Positions 1 to 6,027 of a stretch of 9,633 bases of DNA are shown in pieces. The stretch spans positions 1 to 9,633 of the forward strand of contig CANQEA010000048.1 in NCBI GenBank assembly GCA_947594095.1, in the 5' to 3' direction. Made by a program: the position numbers and the translations under genes. This DNA comes from an uncultured Clostridia bacterium. GTDB taxonomy: Bacteria > Bacillota_A > Clostridia > TANB77 > CAG-508. Under the pieces are notes generated by a model. The model was not told where the DNA came from, made no database searches, and saw only the letters and a list, made by a program, of their open reading frames with translations. The first letter of the stretch is position 1. Every line of letters starts with the position of its first letter.

Positions 1-7
1 TGATATT

Positions 8-79
8 TTATTTTATTAAATTATTACCTTTTTCTATTTTTAGATAAGGTGGAAGCATATTTGCTTCTTCTTGTAACAT
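8..79 (-). CDS. possible leaderless small ORF (23 aa), unknown
   Basis: A 23-codon ORF starts at the ATG at 79-77 and stops at TAA 10-8. The peptide begins MLQEEANMLPPYLKI and its codon use looks coding. No Shine-Dalgarno precedes it: the -10 hexamer ends at 85, only five bases before the ATG, so transcription would start at or beside the A of the start codon, giving a leaderless message. Two in-frame stops lie directly upstream, so it is not simply the end of a longer frame. The protein is not recognised. It may instead be a chance ORF or a gene fragment behind a real promoter. Confidence 0.3.
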   Translation of the reverse strand: MLQEEANMLPPYLKIEKGNNLIK

Positions 80-84
80 GGATT

Positions 85-114
85 ATTATACTACTTTTTT
101 TATACATTTGTCAA
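85..114 (-). promoter_or_regulatory. sigma-A type promoter reading leftward
   Basis: On the minus strand, TTGACA (114-109) is followed after 18 bp by TATAAT (90-85), both perfect consensus hexamers. The predicted start is near 79-78 and the transcript leaves the window on the left. Confidence 0.6.
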
Positions 115-444
115 GACTTTTTATAAATTTGTTAAATAGTTTCTAAAAATTTTCTATAATTAATGAATTGTTATTGTTTCGGTTTATACAAAATGAATTC
201 TTACATTAGTTTTATTTTATATTTTCTTTTTCTAATTTTATTAGATATATTTTCTAATTTTTATTTAGATGAATCATGCTCAAAAACTTAAAATTATTTT
301 ATCAACATTCATCTTTCTTAATATCTTCCATGCTAATTTATCTCTTTCATTAATTTGTAACTCCCTTTTTGTTTATATTTTAGCTAATAAACTTTATTAA
401 GTTAAACATTTAAATTAGCGTAGAATTTTAGAAATAATAAGTAA
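115..444. other. AT-rich region without a clear gene
   Basis: No convincing gene is present. On the minus strand an open stretch of about 31 codons (372-280) reads in a coding-like way, including ELQINERDKLAWKIL, and ends at TGA 282-280. It has no start codon in frame and follows a stop directly, so it looks like a scrap of a decayed gene. An AAGGGAG element (368-362) precedes an ATG, but that ATG opens only five codons. I see no promoter or strong hairpin here. Confidence 0.3.
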
Positions 445-479
445 AAGATAAAGGAGAACTAATTGTTCTCCCTTATCTT
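445..479 (-). terminator. Rho-independent terminator of the 261 aa/100 aa unit
   Basis: Fifteen-base arms at 479-465 and 459-445 pair around a 5-nt loop. The single non-Watson-Crick position is a G-U wobble in the minus-strand RNA, which supports minus-strand transcription. The U-rich tail is UUUACUUAUUAUUU. The stem overlaps the stop codon of the 100-aa gene. Confidence 0.8.
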
Positions 480-780
480 ATGCATTTATTCTTTTAGTAT
501 AATATTGAATCGATTTTGATATTTCCAAAATCTGTTCACAATATAATTTTTTAAGAAGATTTATATCTTCAATATTTAAATCTCTTTCCGATATATTTCC
601 AGCTTTTATTTCTTCTTGTATATTTAATAATCTCATTCTATCATTAGCACCATCTTTTAAATTATCTTGAAATACATTTGTATTTACTTGATTATTTACA
701 CTTTCCTTTGGGGCTTCTATTTTTAGAACATCCTTTTTTCCAAATATTTTTTTAAAAAAGTTAATAATTTTTTCTAACAT
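478..780 (-). CDS. small partner protein of paralogous two-gene unit (100 aa), unknown
   Basis: A 100-residue protein of unknown function, the second gene of a two-gene unit. It starts with MLEKIINFFKKIFGKK, a strongly amphipathic basic helix that could insert in the membrane surface; there is no signal peptide or transmembrane segment. A polar linker follows (about 18-45), then a helical C-terminal module (about 50-98) with the pattern L-x2-Q ... G-x-I-x-E-x-DL ... LY-x2-QI ... SI-x2-Y. The 119-aa protein at 3071-2712 shares both ends, an EAP motif after the helix, and the same place behind a larger gene, so the two are paralogues. Start: ATG at 780-778 with AGAGG overlapping the upstream stop region; the 11-bp gap suggests translational coupling. 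The role as an adaptor or membrane anchor for the larger protein is inference. Confidence 0.8.
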   Translation of the reverse strand: MLEKIINFFKKIFGKKDVLKIEAPKESVNNQVNTNVFQDNLKDGANDRMRLLNIQEEIKAGNISERDLNIEDINLLKKLYCEQILEISKSIQYYTKRINA

Positions 781-791
781 GCTTATAACCT

Positions 792-1577
792 CTATTCTTT
801 AGATTGTTCATTTTCTTTTGTACCAAATCTTTCAGCAAATGCTTTTTCTACTTTTTCTTGTCTAGCAATTAATCCTTGCTTTATTTGTTCTAATTCTTGT
901 AACGTAACATCTTTGATAGATTTTCCACCAGTAAGTGTAGATATTAATTGTTCAGCACTATTCATACGTTCTTTTTCTTTTTGTGCACGTTCACGTTCCC
1001 AATCAAATAAATATTCTTTTTCTTCATCTTCCTTTTCTTTTTTTCCTGAAAGTCTATCAAAATAATCTCTTACATAGTCATCAAATGCTCTTTGGTCATC
1101 ATAATATTTCATAAATTCTTCTTGAAATTTACTAATTTCGTCTTTATGTGCCTCATAAAAACCTTTTCCCATAGTATAACCTAATGTCATAAGTCCACCT
1201 AAATGAGTTTGAGCTGTCCACATTTCATTCAATGTCTCATTTTTTATAGGTTCATCTATATAAAAATATAGCTCTGTTCTATCGTCTTTAGTTAAATTAT
1301 AATTTATACCTACCGCTGCTTTTCCATTTTTAATATATTTTGAGCATAATTCCTGCAAATAACCATCTAATCCTTTTTTCATATACATACCTTCATAGTT
1401 TATTGATTCATAGCCTGCAATTTCTAAACCATTTGGAACTCCCATTTCCTTTAAACTTTCGGTTATCAATGTTTCAAAATCTGCATCTTGTTCTACTTTA
1501 AAATATCTAGCTAAGTCTTCTTTTGATACTGTTTCTAAAATTTTATTAATTCCTTTTATTTGATATTCTTTTTCCAT
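792..1577 (-). CDS. large member of paralogous two-gene unit (261 aa), unknown
   Basis: A 261-residue protein I do not recognise. It has no signal peptide or transmembrane span and is probably cytoplasmic. Residues about 1-165 look globular, with a tract AAVGINYNLTKDDRTELYFY near 87-106 and a glycine-rich tract near 127-139 (LGGLMTLGYTMGKG). Residues about 166-261 are very rich in K, E and R and should form long helices or coiled coil. The last 45 residues (GKSIKDVTLQELEQIK onward) weakly resemble the tail of the 825-aa protein (KKSIGDLDKELTELQ), so that tail may be the docking part for the small partner; this is inference. Start: ATG at 1577-1575 preceded by GGGGGT seven bases upstream. Transcription is from the conserved promoter at 1638-1610. 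Confidence 0.75.
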   Translation of the reverse strand: MEKEYQIKGINKILETVSKEDLARYFKVEQDADFETLITESLKEMGVPNGLEIAGYESINYEGMYMKKGLDGYLQELCSKYIKNGKAAVGINYNLTKDDRTELYFYIDEPIKNETLNEMWTAQTHLGGLMTLGYTMGKGFYEAHKDEISKFQEEFMKYYDDQRAFDDYVRDYFDRLSGKKEKEDEEKEYLFDWERERAQKEKERMNSAEQLISTLTGGKSIKDVTLQELEQIKQGLIARQEKVEKAFAERFGTKENEQSKE

Positions 1578-1609
1578 TATAATACCCCCAATAATATATT
1601 ACTATATGC

Positions 1610-1638
1610 TTTATACCACATTTCTTTGTTTTTTACAA
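1610..1638 (-). promoter_or_regulatory. promoter of the 261 aa/100 aa unit
   Basis: TTGTAA (1638-1633), a 17-bp spacer and TATAAA (1615-1610), with a TG two bases upstream of the -10 (TGTGG-TATAAA) giving an extended -10. It is the downstream end of an 85-bp block also found at 5656-5572. Confidence 0.7.
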
Positions 1639-1642
1639 TAAA

Positions 1643-1669
1643 TATGACAACAAAAGTATATTTGTTATG
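1643..1669. promoter_or_regulatory. operator-like inverted repeat, copy A
   Basis: On the minus strand, CATAACAA (1669-1662) and TTGTCATA (1650-1643) form an imperfect inverted repeat immediately upstream of the -35. The arm-to-arm distance equals that of the perfect copy at 5631-5605, consistent with an activator or repressor dimer. The binding factor is unknown. Confidence 0.45.
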
Positions 1670-1739
1670 AAAATTTAATATTTTTGTAATATTTGTAGTT
1701 TTTAAGCTATAAGTAGTTTTTTATATTCAAAAGAGATAA

Positions 1740-1880
1740 ACAATTTTAGATTTTGGGGGTTTGGTGTTTGTAACCTTGTCCCACAGATAAACTTTGTTTG
1801 TCTAGTGTGTTAGAAATATACTCACAATGGCAGAAAAGCAAAAAGAATTAGAGTGGAATTTAGAAAGATTATCTTATTCA
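1740..1880. other. compositionally odd gene-free stretch
   Basis: This stretch is richer in G and C than its surroundings, with TTTTGGGGGTTTGGTG at about 1752-1767 and TTGTCCCACAG at about 1777-1787. AGATAAAC and GTTTGTCT form an 8-bp hairpin (one G-T pair, 3-nt loop) at about 1786-1804. A short coding-like plus-strand frame (MAEKQKELEWNLERLSYSC, from 1827) follows; a stop lies just upstream of its ATG and it has no ribosome site. It may be a scrap of a mobile-element gene or a recombination site. I could not identify it. Confidence 0.3.
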
Positions 1881-1917
1881 TGTAATAAAGACCATCTTTT
1901 AATGGTCTTTATTACAT
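1880..1917. terminator. bidirectional terminator after the amidotransferase gene
   Basis: A perfect 16-bp inverted repeat (1880-1895 and 1902-1917) surrounds a 6-nt loop. Its core is GACCAT/ATGGTC, flanked by A-rich and U-rich arms (AATAAAG / CTTTATT), so it can act in both directions. The minus-strand stop codon of the amidotransferase-like gene lies in the loop. Confidence 0.7.
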
Positions 1918-2556
1918 ATTTTATTTATAAAATAATCAAAAAATTTTATGTCCATCATATATTCAGGATGCCATTGTACTGCAACTATATTTTTATTTTC
2001 TATCGCTTCTATAATTCCATCTTCACTTTTTGCAACTACTTTGAATCCTTTTGCTACTTCTTTTATTGCTTGATGATGTAGTGAGTTTGTTTCCATTTGT
2101 TCAGTATTATAACAATTATTTAAAAAAGAATTTTTCTCAAATTTCACAATATGTCTTTCTTCTCTAGTTAATTTATGATTAGGAATATCTTGATATAAAC
2201 TACCACCAAAGCAAACATTTATAGCTTGTATTCCCCTGCATATACCTAAAATAGGTTTATTTACATTATTGAATTTTTTTATTAAAGTAAAATCTAATTT
2301 ATCAATTTCTTCTGTCATCTTATGTATTTCTGCAATAGGTTGTTCATTATAATTTTTGGGATTTATATCTATTGCACTTCCTACTACTATTAGTCCATCA
2401 CAAATATTAACAACTTCTTCTAAATTAGTTAATGAACTAACCGGAAACAATAATACATTAAGATTTTCAAATATATCCTTAAATTCTTTATTTATATAAT
2501 ATTTTTCAAAACCTTTTTTAGATAATCCATATCTTCCGAGTTATTGCTAATATCAT
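1899..2556 (-). pseudogene. class-I glutamine amidotransferase-like (peptidase C26) gene, frameshifted
   Basis: The intact part from about 2535 down to 1899 matches peptidase C26 / gamma-glutamyl-GABA hydrolase (PuuD-like) proteins. It has a CDGLIVVGS strand, the nucleophile elbow GICRGIQAINV with the catalytic Cys, a SLYQDI motif, SLHHQAI, and the C-terminal VQWHPE with the catalytic His and Glu. Family members hydrolyse gamma-glutamyl amides in the cytoplasm. The true start appears to be ATG 2556-2554, with GGAGAAG just upstream, reading MILAITR. After ACT CGG the reading runs to a stop, while one base further on the frame continues as RYGLSKKGFEKYY into the conserved body. One extra base near 2531-2538 therefore breaks the gene, unless it is a sequencing error or a downstream TTG (2450) is used, which would remove about 36 residues of the fold. 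The exact substrate cannot be read from sequence. Confidence 0.75.
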
Positions 2557-2576
2557 ATTCTTCTCCAATTTTTATA

Positions 2577-2675
2577 TTATTTATGAAAAATCAACTTTAT
2601 TTTACTAATAATTTTACTAAAAAATGACTCTTTGTAAGCTACTACTACAGTTAAAATTTCCTTAGTAGTGTTCAC
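2577..2675 (-). CDS. doubtful small ORF (32 aa) upstream of the amidotransferase
   Basis: GTG 2675-2673 opens a frame to TAA 2579-2577 reading MNTTKEILTVVVAYKES and a basic, hydrophobic tail. The frame is open a further nine codons upstream and follows an AAGGAG at about 2700-2695, but no standard start codon stands at the right distance from it. It ends 20 bp before the amidotransferase ATG. It may be a leader peptide or a gene scrap; the protein is not recognised. Confidence 0.2.
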   Translation of the reverse strand: MNTTKEILTVVVAYKESFFSKIISKIKLIFHK

Positions 2676-2711
2676 AGAATATAGTAAATTTACTAACTCC
2701 TTAAATTAACA

Positions 2712-3071
2712 CTAATTATTATGTGCTAATTTAGTTTGTATGTTTAAAATTTTCTTTCTATAATTTTCAATAGATTGTTTAGTATTTTTAATCTGACTTT
2801 CATATAAATTACTTAATATATCAAAATCTTCATCTGACAAATCTTCTTCTTCTATAACTCCAGATTTATAATCATTTTGCAATTTTAATGCTTTCTCTTT
2901 TTCTTCATCTGGAACTATTCTTATTTGTTCTTGGAAATCATTATATTGAGGTTTCATATTATTTGTCTGCAATATTTCATTTTGTAAAACTTCATTTCTT
3001 GGTGCTTCTAAATAATTTTGATTGCTTATGCCAAATAATTTTTTAAAGAAATCTTTAATTTTTTCTATCAT
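2712..3071 (-). CDS. small partner protein of paralogous two-gene unit (119 aa), unknown
   Basis: A 119-residue paralogue of the 100-aa protein at 780-478. Residues 1-14 (MIEKIKDFFKKLFG) form an amphipathic basic helix matching the other copy at 10 of 14 positions. Then come an EAP motif at about 22-24, a variable Q/N-rich linker (about 25-55), and the shared helical module from about 61 onward (LQNDYKSGVIEEEDL, then LY-x2-QI and SI-x2-Y-x-KKI). There is no signal peptide or full transmembrane span. Its ATG overlaps the stop of the 825-aa gene as ATGA (3071-3068), which indicates tight translational coupling and probably a fixed ratio of the two proteins. Peripheral membrane attachment through the first helix and binding to the upstream protein are inferences. 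Confidence 0.85.
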   Translation of the reverse strand: MIEKIKDFFKKLFGISNQNYLEAPRNEVLQNEILQTNNMKPQYNDFQEQIRIVPDEEKEKALKLQNDYKSGVIEEEDLSDEDFDILSNLYESQIKNTKQSIENYRKKILNIQTKLAHNN

Positions 3072-5545
3072 TGTTCATCCCTTCCTTCTTTTGTTTGATT
3101 GCCTAGTTGTCCTTCATATTGATTATATAAGTCTTTTGCTCGCTGTTCTTTATCTTGCAATTCAGTTAGTTCTTTATCTAAATCTCCAATACTTTTTTTG
3201 CCTTTAGCAATTAGTCTTTCTCTATATGCTTTTCTCTTTGCTTCTCTTTCTTCTCTTTTCTTTTGTCCTAACTTTTTCTTCTTTGCCGGACTATTAGCAA
3301 TCATTTTATCTCTTATTTCTCTTTGTTTTTGCAATCTTGCTTCTCTTTGTGCTTTTAATTGTTCAACTTCTTCCTCTGTAAATCTATATTTATCTGGTGT
3401 TTTATTTCTATCAAAAGAAGCACCTCCAGTAACTGCTTTTTCTCCACCTACTGAAGCCAATTCTTCATTGATAAACTGTACCATTTTCTCATCTCTATTT
3501 TTTACAGCTTCTGCAAATTTTTTACCATCTTCATTATATAAATATTTATATGCCTCCCAAATTTGTGATTCTCTAATATTCATATCATCTAAGCCTAATA
3601 AAAGCATAAATCCAGCCTCGTCTGATTTCATAAGTTCTGTTACACCAACCATTGCACCCGGTATACCATCTGTCATTTTATAGATAACATCAAAAATAGA
3701 GTCATTTAATTCTATTTTCTTTCTTGCTGTTGGATCATCTGGTAAAGATTCTGTATCAAGACTTCCTAAAAAACCTGGTCTAAAAGAAAGCCTCTCTCTT
3801 TCTGCTTTTCCTCTATTTTCTACACTCTCAACTGATGGTATGTATATATCAAATTCATGTTCTTTTGCATATTTTACTAATCCCTTTCTAACATTTTTAT
3901 CTTCAAAATTCAAATCTCTGCTAGCAATTCTGCTATCTAAAGCCTCTAAATTTTCTCGTAATGCTTCTGAAGTTGCATATATCACATTAGAAGTAGCGCC
4001 AGAAAAATCTCCTAAATATACAAAATCATCTTTAACATATAATTGCTCATCAGTATATTGTTGTCCCATTTCTTTTAATTCTTCGCTAAATAATTGGCTT
4101 ACACCCATTACTTGTGCTTCAGTTACGATTTCAGCCCAATTATCTTCTAGCTTTGCTAAAATTCTTTTTTTCATATTTTCTGGATCTTCGCAATTTTCCC
4201 CATATTGTTCCATTATGGCGTCTGCTATCATTCCTGTTCGTTCATGGTCTATTTTTGCTTTTGGAATTGATATATCTACTCCAGTTATTCCGTTTTCTTT
4301 TATATATCTTCTATATGCTTGCTTTTTAGCTGTAATCTCTTCTACATCAAAGTATTTTTCTATAAAAGCATTAGTTTGGTGTAATCTTCCCACTTTTTGC
4401 ATTATTTTTTGGTATTCTGCTTTAACAAATTCTGGTGTTCCATAAGCTATATCTGGTCTAAAATCATCAGAATGAGTAATATTATCGTCTTGTATCCATA
4501 AAAGTAAACTATCACTATAAGAGTTTTCTCCAACAATAGTTTTTACAGAATCTAAATCTGAAAAATCATACAATTGTAAGTTCATTATCTTAGAATAGTT
4601 TTTAATAATGTCATCTTGAAATAATTGTGTATAGTTGCCTTTTTCTATATTATCTTTATCATTTACAACTCTATTTATATATCTGGCTAATCCTTGCACT
4701 TTTGCCATATCAATTTCTATTGTTTCTAACACATCTGGATTTGTAATTTCAATACCATTTTTTTCTGCATAAGAAAGATATATGTTTTTTAATTTCCTAG
4801 TTCCATCCGAAATGAAATCTTTACCATTTACTCCCTGTCCTCTAAACAATGCTTGACTATATAAATCAAATATCCTTTTATTTATTCCATCTGGACTTGC
4901 ATAAAATACATTACTTCTACCTAAAGATGTATCTTCTTCTGCTACCAAACCATCTTGTACTGTAATTCCATATCCAAAACAGCTAAATTTTTTTGGATCT
5001 ATATTATATTTCATTGCCATTTTAGTTAAATCGCCATATTTATTGTGTAAACCAATAGGTACTTCTGTTATTTCTGAAAGGAAGTTATTATATCCTGTAG
5101 CAAATAAATCAGAATAATGTTCTGTAAAATATTGTTTTAATTCTTCTTCAAATGCTGTTGTGTCTATTTCTTCTAATGTCTCATTTTCTCCTAAAGTTAT
5201 AGAACTTAATATACCTACATTTCTAGTTTTTTCATTTGGTATTTTTGCTCTTTTTGCATATATTGAAACTAAAGCATTAACTATATTTTCATCTACTTCT
5301 GGATCAGCTACTTCTTTTATTCCTAAATTTTCTCTATCTTCACTTGATATTTCTGATAAGCTTCTAGTATTTCTTAATATTTGCTCTGTTCCTTTTGTAT
5401 TTTCAGCTAGTTCATTTATTCTAATTTGTTTCTCAATTTCTGATAATTCTGATTTTTGGATTTCACTATATTCTAAAGCAAAGTCTCTATAAAGCTGTTG
5501 TACTGCTTCTTCAACTTTCTTTTCTTCCACATTATAACTAATCAT
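3068..5545 (-). CDS. large member of paralogous two-gene unit (825 aa), unknown
   Basis: A large protein with no signal peptide or membrane span that I do not recognise. Residues 1-60 and about 722-812 are K/E/R-rich and probably coiled coil; the middle (about 80-700) looks globular. An internal similarity may mark a duplicated domain: SNVFYAS (211-217) followed by SYAEKNGIEI (258-267), and SNVIYAT (519-525) followed by KYAKEHEFDI (558-567). Near 645-670 lies GFMLLLGLDDMNIRESQIWE, the most family-like tract, but I cannot name a family. The tail KKSIGDLDKELTELQ (783-797) weakly resembles the tail of the 261-aa protein. Start: ATG 5545-5543 with a near-perfect AAAGGAGGT six bases upstream. The stop overlaps the ATG of the 119-aa gene. 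The promoter is at 5600-5572. Confidence 0.8.
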   Translation of the reverse strand: MISYNVEEKKVEEAVQQLYRDFALEYSEIQKSELSEIEKQIRINELAENTKGTEQILRNTRSLSEISSEDRENLGIKEVADPEVDENIVNALVSIYAKRAKIPNEKTRNVGILSSITLGENETLEEIDTTAFEEELKQYFTEHYSDLFATGYNNFLSEITEVPIGLHNKYGDLTKMAMKYNIDPKKFSCFGYGITVQDGLVAEEDTSLGRSNVFYASPDGINKRIFDLYSQALFRGQGVNGKDFISDGTRKLKNIYLSYAEKNGIEITNPDVLETIEIDMAKVQGLARYINRVVNDKDNIEKGNYTQLFQDDIIKNYSKIMNLQLYDFSDLDSVKTIVGENSYSDSLLLWIQDDNITHSDDFRPDIAYGTPEFVKAEYQKIMQKVGRLHQTNAFIEKYFDVEEITAKKQAYRRYIKENGITGVDISIPKAKIDHERTGMIADAIMEQYGENCEDPENMKKRILAKLEDNWAEIVTEAQVMGVSQLFSEELKEMGQQYTDEQLYVKDDFVYLGDFSGATSNVIYATSEALRENLEALDSRIASRDLNFEDKNVRKGLVKYAKEHEFDIYIPSVESVENRGKAERERLSFRPGFLGSLDTESLPDDPTARKKIELNDSIFDVIYKMTDGIPGAMVGVTELMKSDEAGFMLLLGLDDMNIRESQIWEAYKYLYNEDGKKFAEAVKNRDEKMVQFINEELASVGGEKAVTGGASFDRNKTPDKYRFTEEEVEQLKAQREARLQKQREIRDKMIANSPAKKKKLGQKKREEREAKRKAYRERLIAKGKKSIGDLDKELTELQDKEQRAKDLYNQYEGQLGNQTKEGRDEQ

Positions 5546-5571
5546 TAGATAACCTCCTTTTATTTATGTAA

Positions 5572-5600
5572 TTTATATCACAATTTTCGATTTTTTACAA
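5572..5600 (-). promoter_or_regulatory. promoter of the 825 aa/119 aa unit
   Basis: TTGTAA (5600-5595), a 17-bp spacer and TATAAA (5577-5572) with an extended -10 TG (TGTGA-TATAAA). Sequence and spacing match the promoter at 1638-1610. Confidence 0.75.
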
Positions 5601-5604
5601 TAAA

Positions 5605-5631
5605 TATGACAATTAAAGGTAATTTGTCATA
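5605..5631. promoter_or_regulatory. operator-like inverted repeat, copy B
   Basis: TATGACAA (5631-5624), 11 bp, TTGTCATA (5612-5605): a perfect 8-bp inverted repeat with centres about two helical turns apart, just upstream of the -35. The position suits an activator or a repressor dimer. No candidate regulator is encoded intact beside it. Confidence 0.5.
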
Positions 5632-5676
5632 AAAATTTAATATTTCTGTAATATTTCATTCTCTGCAAAACTCTTT

Positions 5677-5844
5677 TTATAAAAATTTTGCCTGTTTTTC
5701 TGTTATTCTGTTATTTACAACTCCTAATCTTAATAAAGCTCTAATATTTTTCCATTTCATACATTTAGAATAGCCTTTTGCAGTTAGTTCCACATATTCT
5801 ATGCTTTCTTTAAATATATAATAAGGCACTTTGGAATTGCTCAT
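5677..5844 (-). pseudogene. unrecognised gene fragment (up to 55 codons)
   Basis: An open frame from ATG 5844-5842 to TAA 5679-5677. From about 5829 onward it reads as convincing coding sequence (KESIEYVELTAKGYSKCM, WKNIRALLRLGVVNN, then RITEKQAKFL and stop). Its first few codons overlap, in antisense, the plus-strand XRE remnant, and no ribosome site precedes the ATG. The authentic gene therefore probably lost its 5' end at about 5830. It lies directly upstream of the 825-aa gene's promoter block. The family is unknown; a small helical, possibly DNA-binding, protein is one guess. Confidence 0.4.
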
Positions 5845-5919
5845 GTTCTTGGAATGGATGTTAATGACTTGTTAAAAAATATTAGCGATAAATTAATAGT
5901 TAGTGTAAAATTAATGTAG
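5833..5919 (+). pseudogene. C-terminal remnant of an XRE-type HTH regulator
   Basis: The plus-strand frame reads GIAHVLGMDVNDLLKNIS, the typical end of an HTH_3/XRE domain (pattern IA-x-x-LG-(V/M)-x-(V/L)-x-x-LL), followed by about ten residues and a TAG. The last codons and the stop already lie inside the IS left inverted repeat. The helix-turn-helix core is missing at about 5830, and I find no continuation on the far side of the IS. It is a gene broken at both ends. Confidence 0.4.
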
Positions 5920-5923
5920 GCAA
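5903..5923 (+). repeat. left terminal inverted repeat of the IS
   Basis: Reads GTGTAAAATT then AATGTAGGCAA, matching the inverse of 7634-7614 at 18 of 21 positions. Confidence 0.75.
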
Positions 5924-5949
5924 AATAAAAAATTACCTACATTAATTTT
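5907..5949. terminator. subterminal hairpin at IS left end, terminator-like
   Basis: AAAATTAATGTAGG (5907-5920) and CCTACATTAATTTT (5936-5949) form a perfect 14-bp stem with a 15-nt loop, followed by a short T run. It can stop transcription entering from the left and so guard the transposase promoter just downstream. The 5' arm is part of the terminal repeat itself. Confidence 0.55.
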
Positions 5950-5962
5950 TTCTAAAAAACTA

Positions 5963-5991
5963 TTGAAAAAACATAGATAATCCAATACAAT
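5963..5991 (+). promoter_or_regulatory. transposase promoter
   Basis: TTGAAA (5963-5968), 17-bp spacer, TACAAT (5986-5991), 36 bp upstream of the transposase ATG. Confidence 0.55.
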
Positions 5992-6027
5992 TGAAATAAC
6001 CAAAACACAAAAGAAAGGATAATATCT

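Larger units (their letters stand above)
1610..1694 (-). repeat. 85-bp conserved promoter block, copy A
   Basis: Aligned without gaps to 5656-5572, I count 71 of 85 identical bases. The best conserved parts are AAATATTACA at the far upstream end, ATATTAAATTTT, TTGTCATATTTATTGTAA through the -35, and the -10. The genes downstream have no similar DNA, so the block appears to be kept for its regulatory content. Confidence 0.8.
5572..5656 (-). repeat. 85-bp conserved promoter block, copy B
   Basis: Ungapped partner of the block at 1694-1610, with 71 of 85 bases identical by my count. The differences cluster between the two operator arms and in the -35/-10 spacer, as expected when the protein-contacting bases are the constrained ones. 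Confidence 0.8.

Noticed and set aside
3198..5492. Several serine/phenylalanine-rich plus-strand open frames
   Set aside because: All lie antisense to the 825-aa gene, have no ribosome sites and show the low-complexity composition of shadow frames.
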